Assembly (NCBI GenBank): GCA_017640615.1
Contig: JAEPQK010000001.1
Span: forward strand, 682,001 to 746,000
DNA length: 64,000 nt
Origin: Rhizobiaceae bacterium
GTDB lineage: Bacteria; Pseudomonadota; Alphaproteobacteria; Rhizobiales; Rhizobiaceae
Direction of reading: 5' to 3'
Below, piece by piece: positions 55,171-63,602 of this stretch. Position numbers and translations under genes: made by a program. The notes beneath the pieces were generated by a model. It had not been told where the DNA came from and searched no databases. It worked only from the letters and a program-made list of their open reading frames with translations. Each line of letters opens with the position of its first letter. Position 1 is the first letter of the stretch.

Positions 55171-55827
55171 TCAGAGCATCGACGTTACAACCGGCAGAAC
55201 CTCGGTCGATCCCCGGTAGATCATCTCGACAGCCACGTAGAAGATGATCGCGAGGCCGAGATAGGCAATCCAGCGATAGCGCTCGAGCAACCGTGCTATC
55301 CAGGCCGCGGCCAGTCCCATCAGGGCAATCGAAAGAACAAGGCCGATGACCAATACGGTGGGGTGGTCGCGGGCTGCACCTGCTACCGCGAGCACATTGT
55401 CGAGCGACATCGAGACGTCGGCAATAACAATCTGGATCGCCGCCTGGCGGAAGGTCTTGGTTGGCGCTGCAGCGGCGATGGTGCCGTCGGCATTGAGGTC
55501 GGCATTGGCAAGCGCCTCCTGCGCGGCATGGACCTCGGCATGGCTCGTGCGCAATTCGCGCCACATCTTCCAGGAGACCCACAGAAGCAGCAGCCCGCCG
55601 ACCAGAACCAGGCCGATGATCTGCAGCAGGTGGATCGTTATGGACGCAAAGCCGATGCGCAGAACCGTCGCGGCGATGATGCCGACGAGTATCGCGCGGC
55701 TGCGCTGTTGCGGTGGCAGACCGGCCGCTGCCAGGCCGATGACGACCGCATTGTCGCCGGCCAGCACCAGGTCGATGGCGATGACCTGCAGCAGCGCGAC
55801 GAAACCTTCGTGCGTGAAGATTTCCAT
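55171..55827 (-). CDS. TerC family integral membrane protein
   Basis: Membrane protein of 218 residues with about seven predicted helices. Conserved acidic residues lie within the membrane segments AIDLVLAGDNAVVIGLA and IQIVIADVSMSLDNVLAVAG. This duplicated D...DN pattern is typical of the TerC/YjbE family, linked to metal (often Mn2+) export or metallation of exported proteins. A loop between the halves is Ala-rich (HAAQEALANADLNADGTIAA). The upstream region contains strong hairpins that could be a metal-responsive leader. Confidence 0.9.
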   Translation of the reverse strand: MEIFTHEGFVALLQVIAIDLVLAGDNAVVIGLAAAGLPPQQRSRAILVGIIAATVLRIGFASITIHLLQIIGLVLVGGLLLLWVSWKMWRELRTSHAEVHAAQEALANADLNADGTIAAAAPTKTFRQAAIQIVIADVSMSLDNVLAVAGAARDHPTVLVIGLVLSIALMGLAAAWIARLLERYRWIAYLGLAIIFYVAVEMIYRGSTEVLPVVTSML

Positions 55828-56119
55828 GACGATCAGCCCTCAACCGCGCGGGCGGTAGGTTGGGATCGAGCGTCTTGTGAGATAGGCGCCGGACCGCCGG
55901 AGCCGGCGTTGGGGCGCAGAATGGGAAAGGTGCTGTCCAAGAAGATGCTTCGGATCGCGCCCGTCGGCGCGTTGTCGAAAAGGCCGACATCACAGGCGAC
56001 GCCTCGCCTGTCAGAGGGGCCCGGCCCAAGTGACGCGCTATACATGCCGCGCAGCATGCAGCGTTTCAAGGCCGTCCGGATAATATTGCGGTGGGCAGGC
56101 GATGTGGTGGCGACGGCCC
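55828..56119. other. Structured intergenic region upstream of the TerC gene
   Basis: Some 290 bases between the TerC start and the CoA-transferase stop. A possible 78-codon frame (55833-56069, minus) has no ribosome site or recognisable family and I do not call it a gene. The region instead shows stems such as ACAGGCGA-CGCC-TCGCCTGT (55992-56011) and a GC-rich GGGCCCGGCCC stretch (56018-56028). Some TerC-family genes are preceded by the manganese-sensing yybP-ykoY riboswitch; I could not match its consensus here by eye. Confidence 0.4.
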
Positions 56120-57295
56120 CTATTTCCTGCGCTTTTCCAGTTCCGCCAATATTTCCTCGGTGTGTTCGCCGAGCCGCGGCGAGGGGCGCTCATAACGCAG
56201 CGGCGTGCCGTGCATGACCATCGGTGCGCGCACCGAAGGCAGCTTGTTGCCGTGGCCGTCATCAAGGTCCATGCGCATGCCGCGGGCAACGACCTGCGGG
56301 TCGGCAAACATCTGCTCGATATTGTTGATCGGGCTCGCCGGCACGGCCGCTTCATCGAGCTTGGGCAGCAGATCGTCGCGGTTCCAGCCGGAAAGGGTCT
56401 CAACAAGCTTTTCGCGCAGCGCTGCCCGGTGGGTGACCCGAGCGGGGTTGGTCGCAAACTCCGGCTGGGTCGCCAGTTCGTCGAGCCCCACGACTTTGCA
56501 GAAGCGCTGAAACTGCCCGTCATTGCCGACCGCGAGGATGATGTGTCCATCCCTGACCGGCAAAACCTCATATGGCGCGATGTTCATATGCGCGTTGCCC
56601 ATCTGCACCGGCGGGTTGCCGGAGATCAGATAGTTCAGGTTCTGGTTGCCGAGGATCGAGACCTGCGAATCCAGCAGCGCCATGTCGATGAACTGGCCTT
56701 CGCCTGACGCTTCGACATGGCGGAGGGCTGCCTGAATGGCAATCACCGCATAGAGGCCTGTGAAGATGTCGGACACCGCGACGCCAACCTTTTGCGGTTC
56801 GCGGCCGGCTTCGCCGGTGATCGACATCAGCCCGCCTATGCCCTGAATGATGAAGTCGTATCCAGCGCGCGGCGCGTATGGACCGGAATGTCCGAAGCCG
56901 GTGATCGAGCAATAGACAAGGCGCGGGTTGAGCGGCTTCAGGCTCTCATAGTCGAGGCCATATTTCTTCAGGCCGCCGAACTTGAAATTCTCGATCAACA
57001 CATCGGCGGAGGCAATGATCCGCTTCAGCTGCTCCGCGCCTTCGGGCCTGGAGAAGTCGATCGCCACGGAACGTTTGCCGCGATTGGTGGAGTGATAATA
57101 GGCTGCCGAGAGGTTCTCGCCGTCGGCGCCTTCCACGAAAGGCGGCCCCCATTTGCGCGTGTCGTCGCCGCCGTCGGGGTTTTCGATCTTGATCACGTCT
57201 GCGCCGAGATCGGCGAGAAGTTGGCCGGCCCAGGGCCCGGCGAGAATGCGGGCGAGTTCGACGACGCGAATTCCGTGGAGGGGAGAGTTGGTCAT
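56120..57295 (-). CDS. CaiB/BaiF family (class III) CoA transferase
   Basis: Cytosolic CoA transferase of 391 residues. It has the N-terminal LHGIRVVELARILAGPWAGQ, NRGKRSVAIDF, and the catalytic Asp176 in VSDIFTGLYA, which forms the acyl-anhydride in this family. The start at 57295 (MTNSPLHG) lies 8 bases after the stop of the alpha/beta hydrolase gene; a TTG at 57310 would overlap it. The acyl substrate cannot be read from sequence; the neighbour suggests lipid or ester-derived acids. Confidence 0.92.
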   Translation of the reverse strand: MTNSPLHGIRVVELARILAGPWAGQLLADLGADVIKIENPDGGDDTRKWGPPFVEGADGENLSAAYYHSTNRGKRSVAIDFSRPEGAEQLKRIIASADVLIENFKFGGLKKYGLDYESLKPLNPRLVYCSITGFGHSGPYAPRAGYDFIIQGIGGLMSITGEAGREPQKVGVAVSDIFTGLYAVIAIQAALRHVEASGEGQFIDMALLDSQVSILGNQNLNYLISGNPPVQMGNAHMNIAPYEVLPVRDGHIILAVGNDGQFQRFCKVVGLDELATQPEFATNPARVTHRAALREKLVETLSGWNRDDLLPKLDEAAVPASPINNIEQMFADPQVVARGMRMDLDDGHGNKLPSVRAPMVMHGTPLRYERPSPRLGEHTEEILAELEKRRK

Positions 57296-57302
57296 ATGCT
57301 GG

Positions 57303-58232
57303 CTAATCAACGGCTTTTTCGGCCCAGGCGGCGAAGTCTTCCATCACGGTGTCGCGGTTGATGTCGTTCAGGCATTCGTGCCGGGTTTCGTCGTAAATCT
57401 TTGAAGTCAGATTCGAAAAGCCCATTCCCTGCAGGCGCTCTTCGAAGCGCGTGACCAGCTTGCCGCCTTCGGTCGATGGGTCATGCTCACCGCCGACGAG
57501 AAAAAGCGGTTTGTCGTGCGGCAGGCGGGCAAAGTGCGCGTCGTCATTGCAATATGTGATGAAGCCGAACAGGTCGCTCCACATGGCGACCGTGGCATCC
57601 CAGCCGCAGAGCGGGTCGGCCACATATTTGTCGACCTCTTCCGCGTCGCGCGAGAGCCAGTCGAAATCGGTGCGGCGGTTTCGGATCTTCTTCGCCCAGG
57701 CCTGAAATGTGAGGCGCGGAATGATGCGCGAGGCGGCGTCGGAACCGAGGCGAAAGCGCTCCCATGCAAGCACGGCCTTCGCGCCGGCGACGGCAAGGCC
57801 CGGGGTGAACTGTGCATTGAAAATGGCCGCGGCTGCAGCGCGCTCGGGATGGCGCAGCGTGTGGTTCGTCGCGATCAGCCCACCCATCGAATGGCCGAAG
57901 GTGATGACCGGCAGACCGGGATGATGTTCGGCAATGTGGGCATGCACGGCCTCGACATCGGCAATGACCATATCGCCCGCCGGCGCCTGGCCGAACATGC
58001 GGGGCGGGGTGTTTGGCGCGGTCGTGCCGCCATGGCCGCGATGATCATGCGCGTAGGTCGCGAAGCCGCGTGCCGCCAGAAAGTCTGCGAAGCGCGCATA
58101 ACGCGCGGCATGCTCGGCGAGGCCGTGATTGATCTGCACGACGCCGCGCGCCGCGCCCTCAGGCTCGCGCATGTAGAGGTTGAGCTGCGCCCCAGTCGGA
58201 GAGGGCAGCGACTGCTGCGATGTAAACGGCAT
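57303..58232 (-). CDS. Alpha/beta hydrolase, monoglyceride lipase/lysophospholipase-like
   Basis: Serine hydrolase of 309 residues. It has the oxyanion motif NHGLAEHAARYARFADFLAA, the family sequence YAHDHRGHGGT, nucleophile Ser115 in GHSMGG, acid Asp in GGEHDPST and catalytic His in ETRHECLND. The motif set is that of the PldB/monoglyceride lipase branch. It is transcribed just before the CoA transferase, with 7 bases between them, so the two may act on the same ester-derived acid. It does not resemble the missing PcaD enol-lactonase. Confidence 0.88.
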   Translation of the reverse strand: MPFTSQQSLPSPTGAQLNLYMREPEGAARGVVQINHGLAEHAARYARFADFLAARGFATYAHDHRGHGGTTAPNTPPRMFGQAPAGDMVIADVEAVHAHIAEHHPGLPVITFGHSMGGLIATNHTLRHPERAAAAAIFNAQFTPGLAVAGAKAVLAWERFRLGSDAASRIIPRLTFQAWAKKIRNRRTDFDWLSRDAEEVDKYVADPLCGWDATVAMWSDLFGFITYCNDDAHFARLPHDKPLFLVGGEHDPSTEGGKLVTRFEERLQGMGFSNLTSKIYDETRHECLNDINRDTVMEDFAAWAEKAVD

Positions 58233-58263
58233 CTATCTTTTCCCGCTGCCGATCAGCTGCCCG

Positions 58264-58578
58264 TCAATTGAAGACGCATGGCTGTGCGGTGGCGCGGCAG
58301 CGCCAGGCGTTGATGCCGAGCATGGTGGTGTATTTCGAACAGGCGAAGCTTCTGTTGTTCGCATTTGTCCAGTTGGCATAGCGGGTACCGTAAAAGCCCG
58401 CGACACGCGTCGACCAGACAGCGGCGGCCGCGACTTCGGCTGTTACCCGCGTGGGGTGGCCCTTCACACGGGGGGCGGTGACGGAGGCTTTGCAGCTTTT
58501 CCCAGCCTCGGCGGTTCCGGCATATCCAAACGTGCCCAATGCGAGGGCAGCTGCAAGGAAAATGTGGCGCATGTTCAT
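58264..58578 (-). CDS. Small secreted protein with four cysteines, function unknown
   Basis: A 104-residue exported protein that I cannot assign to a family. The start at 58578 (MNMRHIFLAAALALG) has GGGAGA upstream; longer frames to 58641 lack a site. A signal peptide ends near AEAGKS. The mature part has cysteines 29, 80, 94 and 101, a basic segment and the string RSFACSKYTTMLGINAWRC, suggesting two disulfides. It is 31 bases upstream of the hydrolase gene on the same strand but may be a separate unit. Confidence 0.78.
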   Translation of the reverse strand: MNMRHIFLAAALALGTFGYAGTAEAGKSCKASVTAPRVKGHPTRVTAEVAAAAVWSTRVAGFYGTRYANWTNANNRSFACSKYTTMLGINAWRCRATAQPCVFN

Positions 58579-58706
58579 GGCTGTCTCCCGGTGCCTTCTG
58601 TTCGGTCGCTGCGGCGACGCTAGCACCATGCGCTGCCGCAATCCATGTCCAAGACGCCGCGGAACGGCCGCGTGACGGCAGGTGCGCTCGATGCTAGCCT
58701 TTCGGC

Positions 58707-59570
58707 ATGGTGGAGGGCGTTCAAAATCACCTCAGGCGGTGGCGTGCGGCTGTGGCCGTGTTGCTCGCACTCCTGGTCGCCGGCTGCGCAACGCAGAAGG
58801 TCTATTTCGTCGAGGAAGATGCGCCTGCCTATGCGAGGGAAGGCCGCACGGGGCCGCTGCTTGCATTGACGCAGGCCTTCGGCGGCGCATTGTCGCCGGT
58901 GGTGCGCAACCTTGCCGCGCCGCATGGCGAACTGATCTACCGCGAAGGCCTTGCCGACTATCTGAAATCCGAATTGCAGCCGCTCGACATCGTGCTTGTG
59001 CGCTCGCGCCCGGCGCTGACGCGGGCTCTCATCACCAGCCATTTCACGCATGCGATCGTCTGGCTTGGAACGGAAGAAGAGATGCGGCGGGCGGGCGCAC
59101 TTTCCCTGCCGCAGGTGCGGCCCTTCGCCGACGAACTCGCCGCCGGGCGGCCGGTGCTGGAATCGGCTGGCAATGCAGTGCGGCTTTCGCCGTTCTCGGA
59201 ACTCATCGATGTCGACGAGATCGTGATCCTGCGCATGCGCAATCGGGGCGCTCAGTGGCAAAGGGCCAAATATGCAGCGCTGTTCGAATATCTCGGCACG
59301 CCCTTCGACTATAATTTCGATGTGCGCGACAATACGCGCCTGACCTGCGCCGAGCTCATCGCGCTTGTGTTTCCCGAACTTGGCATTCCGGTGCGCTTTG
59401 CGCGCGGGCGCTATGCGATCATTCCCGACGACATTGCGCGCATTGCGGTGGGGGGCTCACCACGCATCGCGGTGCGCCGCTATATCTGGCCCGATACGCC
59501 GCAAAGCTATGCCGTCGGTGGCAGGAGTGATGTCAGGGCCGTATTGACCGCGCCGCAGCCATCAGGGTGA
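58707..59570 (+). CDS. YiiX/YebB-like NlpC/P60-superfamily cysteine hydrolase lipoprotein
   Basis: Predicted lipoprotein of 287 residues. A membrane segment ends in the lipobox LVAGC (lipid-bearing Cys27), after a basic start (LRRWR). The body matches the permuted papain-like YiiX group: LKSELQPLDIVLVRS, FTHAIVWLG with candidate catalytic His115, and LTCAELIAL with candidate nucleophile Cys214. Expected activity is amide or thioester hydrolysis at the envelope, in some relatives on lipids or peptidoglycan. No ribosome site is obvious before the ATG, so the start is tentative. It stands alone. Confidence 0.82.
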   Translation: MVEGVQNHLRRWRAAVAVLLALLVAGCATQKVYFVEEDAPAYAREGRTGPLLALTQAFGGALSPVVRNLAAPHGELIYREGLADYLKSELQPLDIVLVRSRPALTRALITSHFTHAIVWLGTEEEMRRAGALSLPQVRPFADELAAGRPVLESAGNAVRLSPFSELIDVDEIVILRMRNRGAQWQRAKYAALFEYLGTPFDYNFDVRDNTRLTCAELIALVFPELGIPVRFARGRYAIIPDDIARIAVGGSPRIAVRRYIWPDTPQSYAVGGRSDVRAVLTAPQPSG

Positions 59571-59598
59571 ATGCGCGATGAGCTAGCGGAGGCACGCC

Positions 59599-60282
59599 AT
59601 GGCATTTTCGTTTCCAGCCGAGACGGCAGCTTTTCTGACCGACATCGCCAAGAACAACGAACGCGACTGGTTCGAGGCCAATCGCGACCGCTATGAAGCG
59701 GGCTATGTGGAAGCGGGCAGGGCGTTTGTCGATGAGATGGGGCCGCGCCTGCGGGAAATTTCACCCGGTGTGAACGCGGTGCCGAAGATCAATGGCTCGA
59801 TCTCGCGCATCAATCGCGACACGCGCTTTTCCAAGGACAAAACGCCCTACAAAGACCATCTCGACCTGTGGTTCTGGCACGGCGACAAGCGTGGCTGGGA
59901 TCAGCCCGGCTTTTATCTGCGCGTGACGGCGGACAAGCTCTATCTCGGGTCGGGCATGCATGTGCTCAACAAGGAGCTGATCGTCAAATACCGCGATGCT
60001 GTGGTGGACGAGCGGTCCGGTAAGGCGCTCGAAGCCGCCATTGCCAAGGTGGAGAAGGCCGGGCCTTACAATGTCGGCGGTGCCAGCCGCAAGACGGTGC
60101 CGCGCGGTTACGACGCCGACCACAAGCGTGCGGCCTATCTGCTTCACGAAGGGCTCTATGCCGGGCTGGAGCTGCCCTTTGCAGCCGCGACCAAGCCTGC
60201 TTTCGCCGATGTGGCGGAAGGACATTTCCGCGCCACCTGGCCCATTGGCAGATGGCTGCTCGATGAGGTGGTTGACGGCTGA
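59599..60282 (+). CDS. TIGR02453/DUF2461 family protein
   Basis: Cytosolic protein of 227 residues of the widespread but uncharacterised DUF2461 (TIGR02453) family. Signatures are LTDIAKNNERDWFEANRDRY at the N terminus, INRDTRFSKDKTPYKDHLDL in the middle and GFYLRVTADKLYLGSGMHVL. The conserved Arg/Lys/Asp pattern looks catalytic or ligand-binding, but no function is established. A GGAGG site lies upstream of the ATG. The gene is followed by an inverted pair of intergenic repeats. Confidence 0.88.
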   Translation: MAFSFPAETAAFLTDIAKNNERDWFEANRDRYEAGYVEAGRAFVDEMGPRLREISPGVNAVPKINGSISRINRDTRFSKDKTPYKDHLDLWFWHGDKRGWDQPGFYLRVTADKLYLGSGMHVLNKELIVKYRDAVVDERSGKALEAAIAKVEKAGPYNVGGASRKTVPRGYDADHKRAAYLLHEGLYAGLELPFAAATKPAFADVAEGHFRATWPIGRWLLDEVVDG

Positions 60283-60303
60283 CCGCCTTCCCTCCGTGCC
60301 GTC

Positions 60304-60404
60304 ATCCTCGGGCCTGTCCCGAGGATCTGCTGCAGTGACAGCGGCAAGCCGCCAGCCATTCTGGAGCTGAAAGCTGAGCAGACCCTTGGGACAAGCCCAA
60401 GGGT
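60304..60404. repeat. Inverted pair of alphaproteobacterial hairpin repeats
   Basis: Two related stem-loops: ATCCTCGGG-CCTGT-CCCGAGGAT (60304-60326) and ACCCTTGGG-ACAAG-CCCAAGGGT (60382-60404). Reverse-complementing the second gives GTCACCCTTGGGCTTGTCCC, an imperfect copy of the first (GTCATCCTCGGGCCTGTCCC). They flank about 55 bases between the DUF2461 and ettA genes and probably form a mobile REP-like element and/or a terminator. Confidence 0.75.
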
Positions 60405-60510
60405 GACGCGCGCGCTGCGCTGCAATTCAACGCATTGCTCCCGCGCGTTACATCGCCTACATACGCCGCGACCGAATTCCCACCCATGCTCGACGAGGAT
60501 CGCGCGCGCC

Positions 60511-62160
60511 ATGGCACGCCAGTTCATCTATCACATGTCCGGACTTTCCAAGGCTTACGGCCAGAAGAAGGTGCTGGAGAACATTCACCTTTCCTTCTAC
60601 CCCGACGCCAAGATCGGCATCCTGGGCCCCAACGGCGCCGGCAAGTCGACCGTGCTCAGGATCATGGCCGGCCTCGACAAGGAGTTCACCGGCGAGGCAT
60701 GGCTGGCCGAGGGCGCGACCTGCGGATATCTGCCGCAGGAGCCCGAGCTCGATACGTCGAAGGACGTGATGGGCAATGTGATGGAAGGCGTCGCGGCCAA
60801 GAAGGCGGTGCTCGACCGCTACAACGAGCTGATGATGGACTACAGCGACGAGACGGCCGACGAGGCCGCCAAGCTGCAGGACCAGATCGACGCGCAGAAC
60901 CTCTGGGACCTCGACAGCCAGGTCGAGATGGCCATGGAAGCGCTGCGCTGCCCGCCTGGCGATGCAGACGTCTCCAAGCTTTCGGGCGGCGAAAAGCGCC
61001 GTGTGGCGCTGTGCAAGCTGCTTCTGTCGCAGCCCGACCTTCTGCTGCTCGACGAGCCGACCAACCATCTCGACGCCGAAACGACCGCATGGCTTGAAAA
61101 GCACCTGCGAGAATATCCGGGCTCGGTGCTGATCATCACCCATGATCGCTACTTCCTCGACAATGTGACCGGCTGGATCCTCGAGCTCGATCGCGGCCGC
61201 GGTATCCCTTATGAGGGCAACTACTCCGCCTATCTGGAGCAGAAGGCCAAGCGCATGGCGCAGGAGGAGCGCGAAGAGGGCGCCCGCCAGAAGGCGCTGT
61301 CGCGCGAGCGCGAGTGGATCGCGGCCAGCCCCAAGGCGCGCCAGGCGAAGTCGAAAGCGCGAATCCGGGCTTATGACGAGCTGGTGAAAGCAGCCAGTGA
61401 CCGGCGGCCAGGTGATGCCCAGATCATCGTTCCGGTCGGCGAGCGCCTCGGCAATCAGGTCATCGAGATCGAGGGCCTGACCAAGGCCTATGGCGACAAG
61501 CTCCTGATCGACGATCTGACCTTCAAGCTGCCGCCCGGCGGCATTGTCGGCGTGATCGGGCCGAACGGCGCCGGCAAGACGACGCTGTTTCGCATGCTGA
61601 CCGGCAAGGAGCAGCCGGACGCCGGCGAAATCACCATCGGCGACACCGTACATCTCGGTTATGTCGACCAGAGCCGCGACCATCTCGACGGCTCAAAGAC
61701 CGTTTGGGAGGAAATTTCCGGCGGCAACGACATCATCAAGCTCGGCAAGCACGAGGTGAACAGCCGCGCCTACTGCTCGTCCTTCAACTTCAAGGGTGGC
61801 GACCAGCAGCAGAAGGTCGGCAATCTTTCAGGCGGCCAGCGCAACCGCGTGCATCTTGCCAAGATGCTGAAGGAGGGCGGCAACGTCATCCTGCTCGACG
61901 AGCCGACCAACGACCTCGACACCGAGACGCTGGCCGCACTTGAGGACGCGCTGGAAAATTTCGCCGGCTGCGCCGTTATCATCAGCCACGACCGTATGTT
62001 TCTCGACCGTCTGGCCACCCACATCCTCGCATTCGAGGGCGACAGCCATATCGAGTGGTTCGAAGGCAATTTCGAAGATTACGAGGCTGACAAGGTGCGC
62101 CGGCTGGGGCCCGACGCAGTCAATCCGAAGCGCGTGACGTATAAACGGCTGACAAGGTAG
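60511..62160 (+). CDS. ettA: Energy-dependent translational throttle protein EttA (ABC-F)
   Basis: Soluble ABC-F ATPase of 549 residues that binds the ribosomal E site and gates translation according to the ATP/ADP ratio. Domain 1 has Walker [10 protein letters not shown] (residues about 39-47), signature [15 protein letters not shown] and Walker [15 protein letters not shown]; domain 2 repeats [24 protein letters not shown] and [14 protein letters not shown]. The linker (P-site tRNA interaction motif) contains [20 protein letters not shown]. The start at 60511 ([14 protein letters not shown]) matches EttA proteins; the frame from 60403 runs through the upstream repeat. The length is close to the E. 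coli protein. Confidence 0.95.
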   Translation: MARQFIYHMSGLSKAYGQKKVLENIHLSFYPDAKIGILGPNGAGKSTVLRIMAGLDKEFTGEAWLAEGATCGYLPQEPELDTSKDVMGNVMEGVAAKKAVLDRYNELMMDYSDETADEAAKLQDQIDAQNLWDLDSQVEMAMEALRCPPGDADVSKLSGGEKRRVALCKLLLSQPDLLLLDEPTNHLDAETTAWLEKHLREYPGSVLIITHDRYFLDNVTGWILELDRGRGIPYEGNYSAYLEQKAKRMAQEEREEGARQKALSREREWIAASPKARQAKSKARIRAYDELVKAASDRRPGDAQIIVPVGERLGNQVIEIEGLTKAYGDKLLIDDLTFKLPPGGIVGVIGPNGAGKTTLFRMLTGKEQPDAGEITIGDTVHLGYVDQSRDHLDGSKTVWEEISGGNDIIKLGKHEVNSRAYCSSFNFKGGDQQQKVGNLSGGQRNRVHLAKMLKEGGNVILLDEPTNDLDTETLAALEDALENFAGCAVIISHDRMFLDRLATHILAFEGDSHIEWFEGNFEDYEADKVRRLGPDAVNPKRVTYKRLTR

Positions 62161-62203
62161 CTGTTTGTGCGGTTACTGGCTCATCCTTCCTGGTAACGCT
62201 TTG

Positions 62204-62217
62204 CATACGGCCGTATG
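62204..62217. promoter_or_regulatory. Perfect palindrome CATACGGCCGTATG before the FabH-like gene
   Basis: A 14-bp perfect palindrome located 111 bases upstream of the ketoacyl synthase start and 44 bases after the ettA stop. CATACGNNCGTATG has the form of a TetR-type operator. No TetR gene for it is visible in this part of the window. Confidence 0.5.
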
Positions 62218-62327
62218 AAAGAATTGCCTGGAATTTCACGGGTGTTTCGCACTAGGTTGGTAGCAGCCAAGTGGGACGCGTAGCTCCGCGCGCAGTGGGC
62301 GCAGGCGGAGAGGGACAGTAACAGGCG

Positions 62328-63518
62328 ATGAACATGTTGAGGCGGGTTGACGAATCGGTGCTGTCAGGCAGCGCCGGACACTCAGAACACAGGCTTTTGC
62401 AGCGCGCATGCATTTCCGGCATCGGCGTCGAGGTGCCGGAGCATGTCATCACCAATGACGAGCTTGTCGCCAGCTTCAATGCTTGGGTGGCCAAGGAGAA
62501 TGTGAAGCGCGAAGCAGAAGGGCTCGAGCCGCTTCCCGGTTCGAGTGTCGAGTTCATCGAATATGCCTCGGGCGTGAAATCGCGCCATGTGCTGGTGCCC
62601 GACGGTATTTTGGACCCTGACCGCATGACGCCGCGTATTCCGGAGCGGCCCGACGACCAGATTTCGGTCATGGCAGAGTTCGGTGTCGCCTCGGCCAAGA
62701 AGGCGCTGTCGGATGCCGGCGTCGAGGCGTCAGAGGTCGACATGGTGATCTGCTCCGCATCGCATCAGCAGCGGCCTTATCCGGCGATTGCGATTGAAAT
62801 TCAGAAAGAGCTCGGCACGTCGGGCTCGGCCTTCGATATGAGCCTCGGTTGTTCGTCGGCCGCGGCCGGCCTGCACATGGCGTTCAATCTGGTGCGCACG
62901 GGTGCGCAGCGCCGCGTGCTGGTGGTGACGCCTGAGGTCATCACCGGGCATCTCAACTTCCGCGACCGGCAGACGCATTTCATCTTCGGCGATGCCTCGT
63001 CGGCGCTGCTTGTCGAAGCGCTGGAGGGTGAGGAACAGCGGGCCGGGCGGTTCGAGATCGTCGACACGCGCACCTGGACGCAGTTTTCCAACAATATCCG
63101 TACCAATTTTGGCTTCCTGAACCGCGCCGCGCAGGAAGACACGTCTTCCGTGCCGATGGCCGGCAACATGATCAAGCAGGTCGGCAACCGCGTCTTCAAG
63201 GAAGTGACGGTAGCGGGCCATAAATTCATCGTCGATTTTCTCGACGAGCACGGCCACAAGCCGCAGGACATTCGCCGCTTCTGGCTGCATCAGGCCAATG
63301 CGCGAATGAACGCGATGATCCTGAAGCTCTCCTTCGGCCATGATGTGGGTCAGGACCGCGCGCCGACCGTACTGGAAGAGCTCGGCAACACGGCAGCGGC
63401 TGGTGCGATCGTTGCGATGGAGCGCACGCATGCCGACATGAAACCCGGCGAGCACGGGCTTTTGTGCGCGTTTGGAGCAGGCTATTCGATCGGCGGTGCG
63501 CTTCTGCGCATGATGTAA
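62328..63518 (+). CDS. Beta-ketoacyl-ACP synthase III-like (FabH family), long form
   Basis: Thiolase-fold condensing enzyme of 396 residues. The catalytic triad is visible: Cys175 in MSLGCSSAAAGLH, His321 in WLHQANARMN and Asn354 in LGNTAAAGA. The chain is longer than housekeeping FabH (about 320), with an insertion near residues 48-110 (AWVAKENVKREAEGLEP, GILDPDRMTPRIPERPDDQ), so it may use an unusual acyl-CoA or serve a specialised lipid pathway. The start at 62328 has only a modest ribosome site, and an ATG at 62334 is possible. The palindrome upstream suggests dedicated regulation. No acyl carrier protein gene is next to it. Confidence 0.9.
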   Translation: MNMLRRVDESVLSGSAGHSEHRLLQRACISGIGVEVPEHVITNDELVASFNAWVAKENVKREAEGLEPLPGSSVEFIEYASGVKSRHVLVPDGILDPDRMTPRIPERPDDQISVMAEFGVASAKKALSDAGVEASEVDMVICSASHQQRPYPAIAIEIQKELGTSGSAFDMSLGCSSAAAGLHMAFNLVRTGAQRRVLVVTPEVITGHLNFRDRQTHFIFGDASSALLVEALEGEEQRAGRFEIVDTRTWTQFSNNIRTNFGFLNRAAQEDTSSVPMAGNMIKQVGNRVFKEVTVAGHKFIVDFLDEHGHKPQDIRRFWLHQANARMNAMILKLSFGHDVGQDRAPTVLEELGNTAAAGAIVAMERTHADMKPGEHGLLCAFGAGYSIGGALLRMM

Positions 63519-63602
63519 CGATCAGCGGGCGCGATCCCTCGGATCAATCATATTTGCTGACGCCGCTGCGTGGCATGCTGCGCGCTCGCAACGGAGGATT
63601 CG

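Noticed and set aside
55833-56069. 78-codon minus-strand frame upstream of the TerC gene
   Set aside because: No ribosome site, no signal peptide or family match. The region is better explained as a structured leader, though conservation could change this view.
57303-58232. Alpha/beta hydrolase as the missing PcaD enol-lactonase
   Set aside because: Length, motif set (YAHDHRGHGGT, GHSMGG) and coupling to a CoA transferase point to the monoglyceride lipase branch, and it is on the opposite strand from the pca operon.
62328-63518. Condensing enzyme as BioZ
   Set aside because: BioZ proteins are close to 330 residues. This one has 396 with an insertion, and no biotin gene is nearby.
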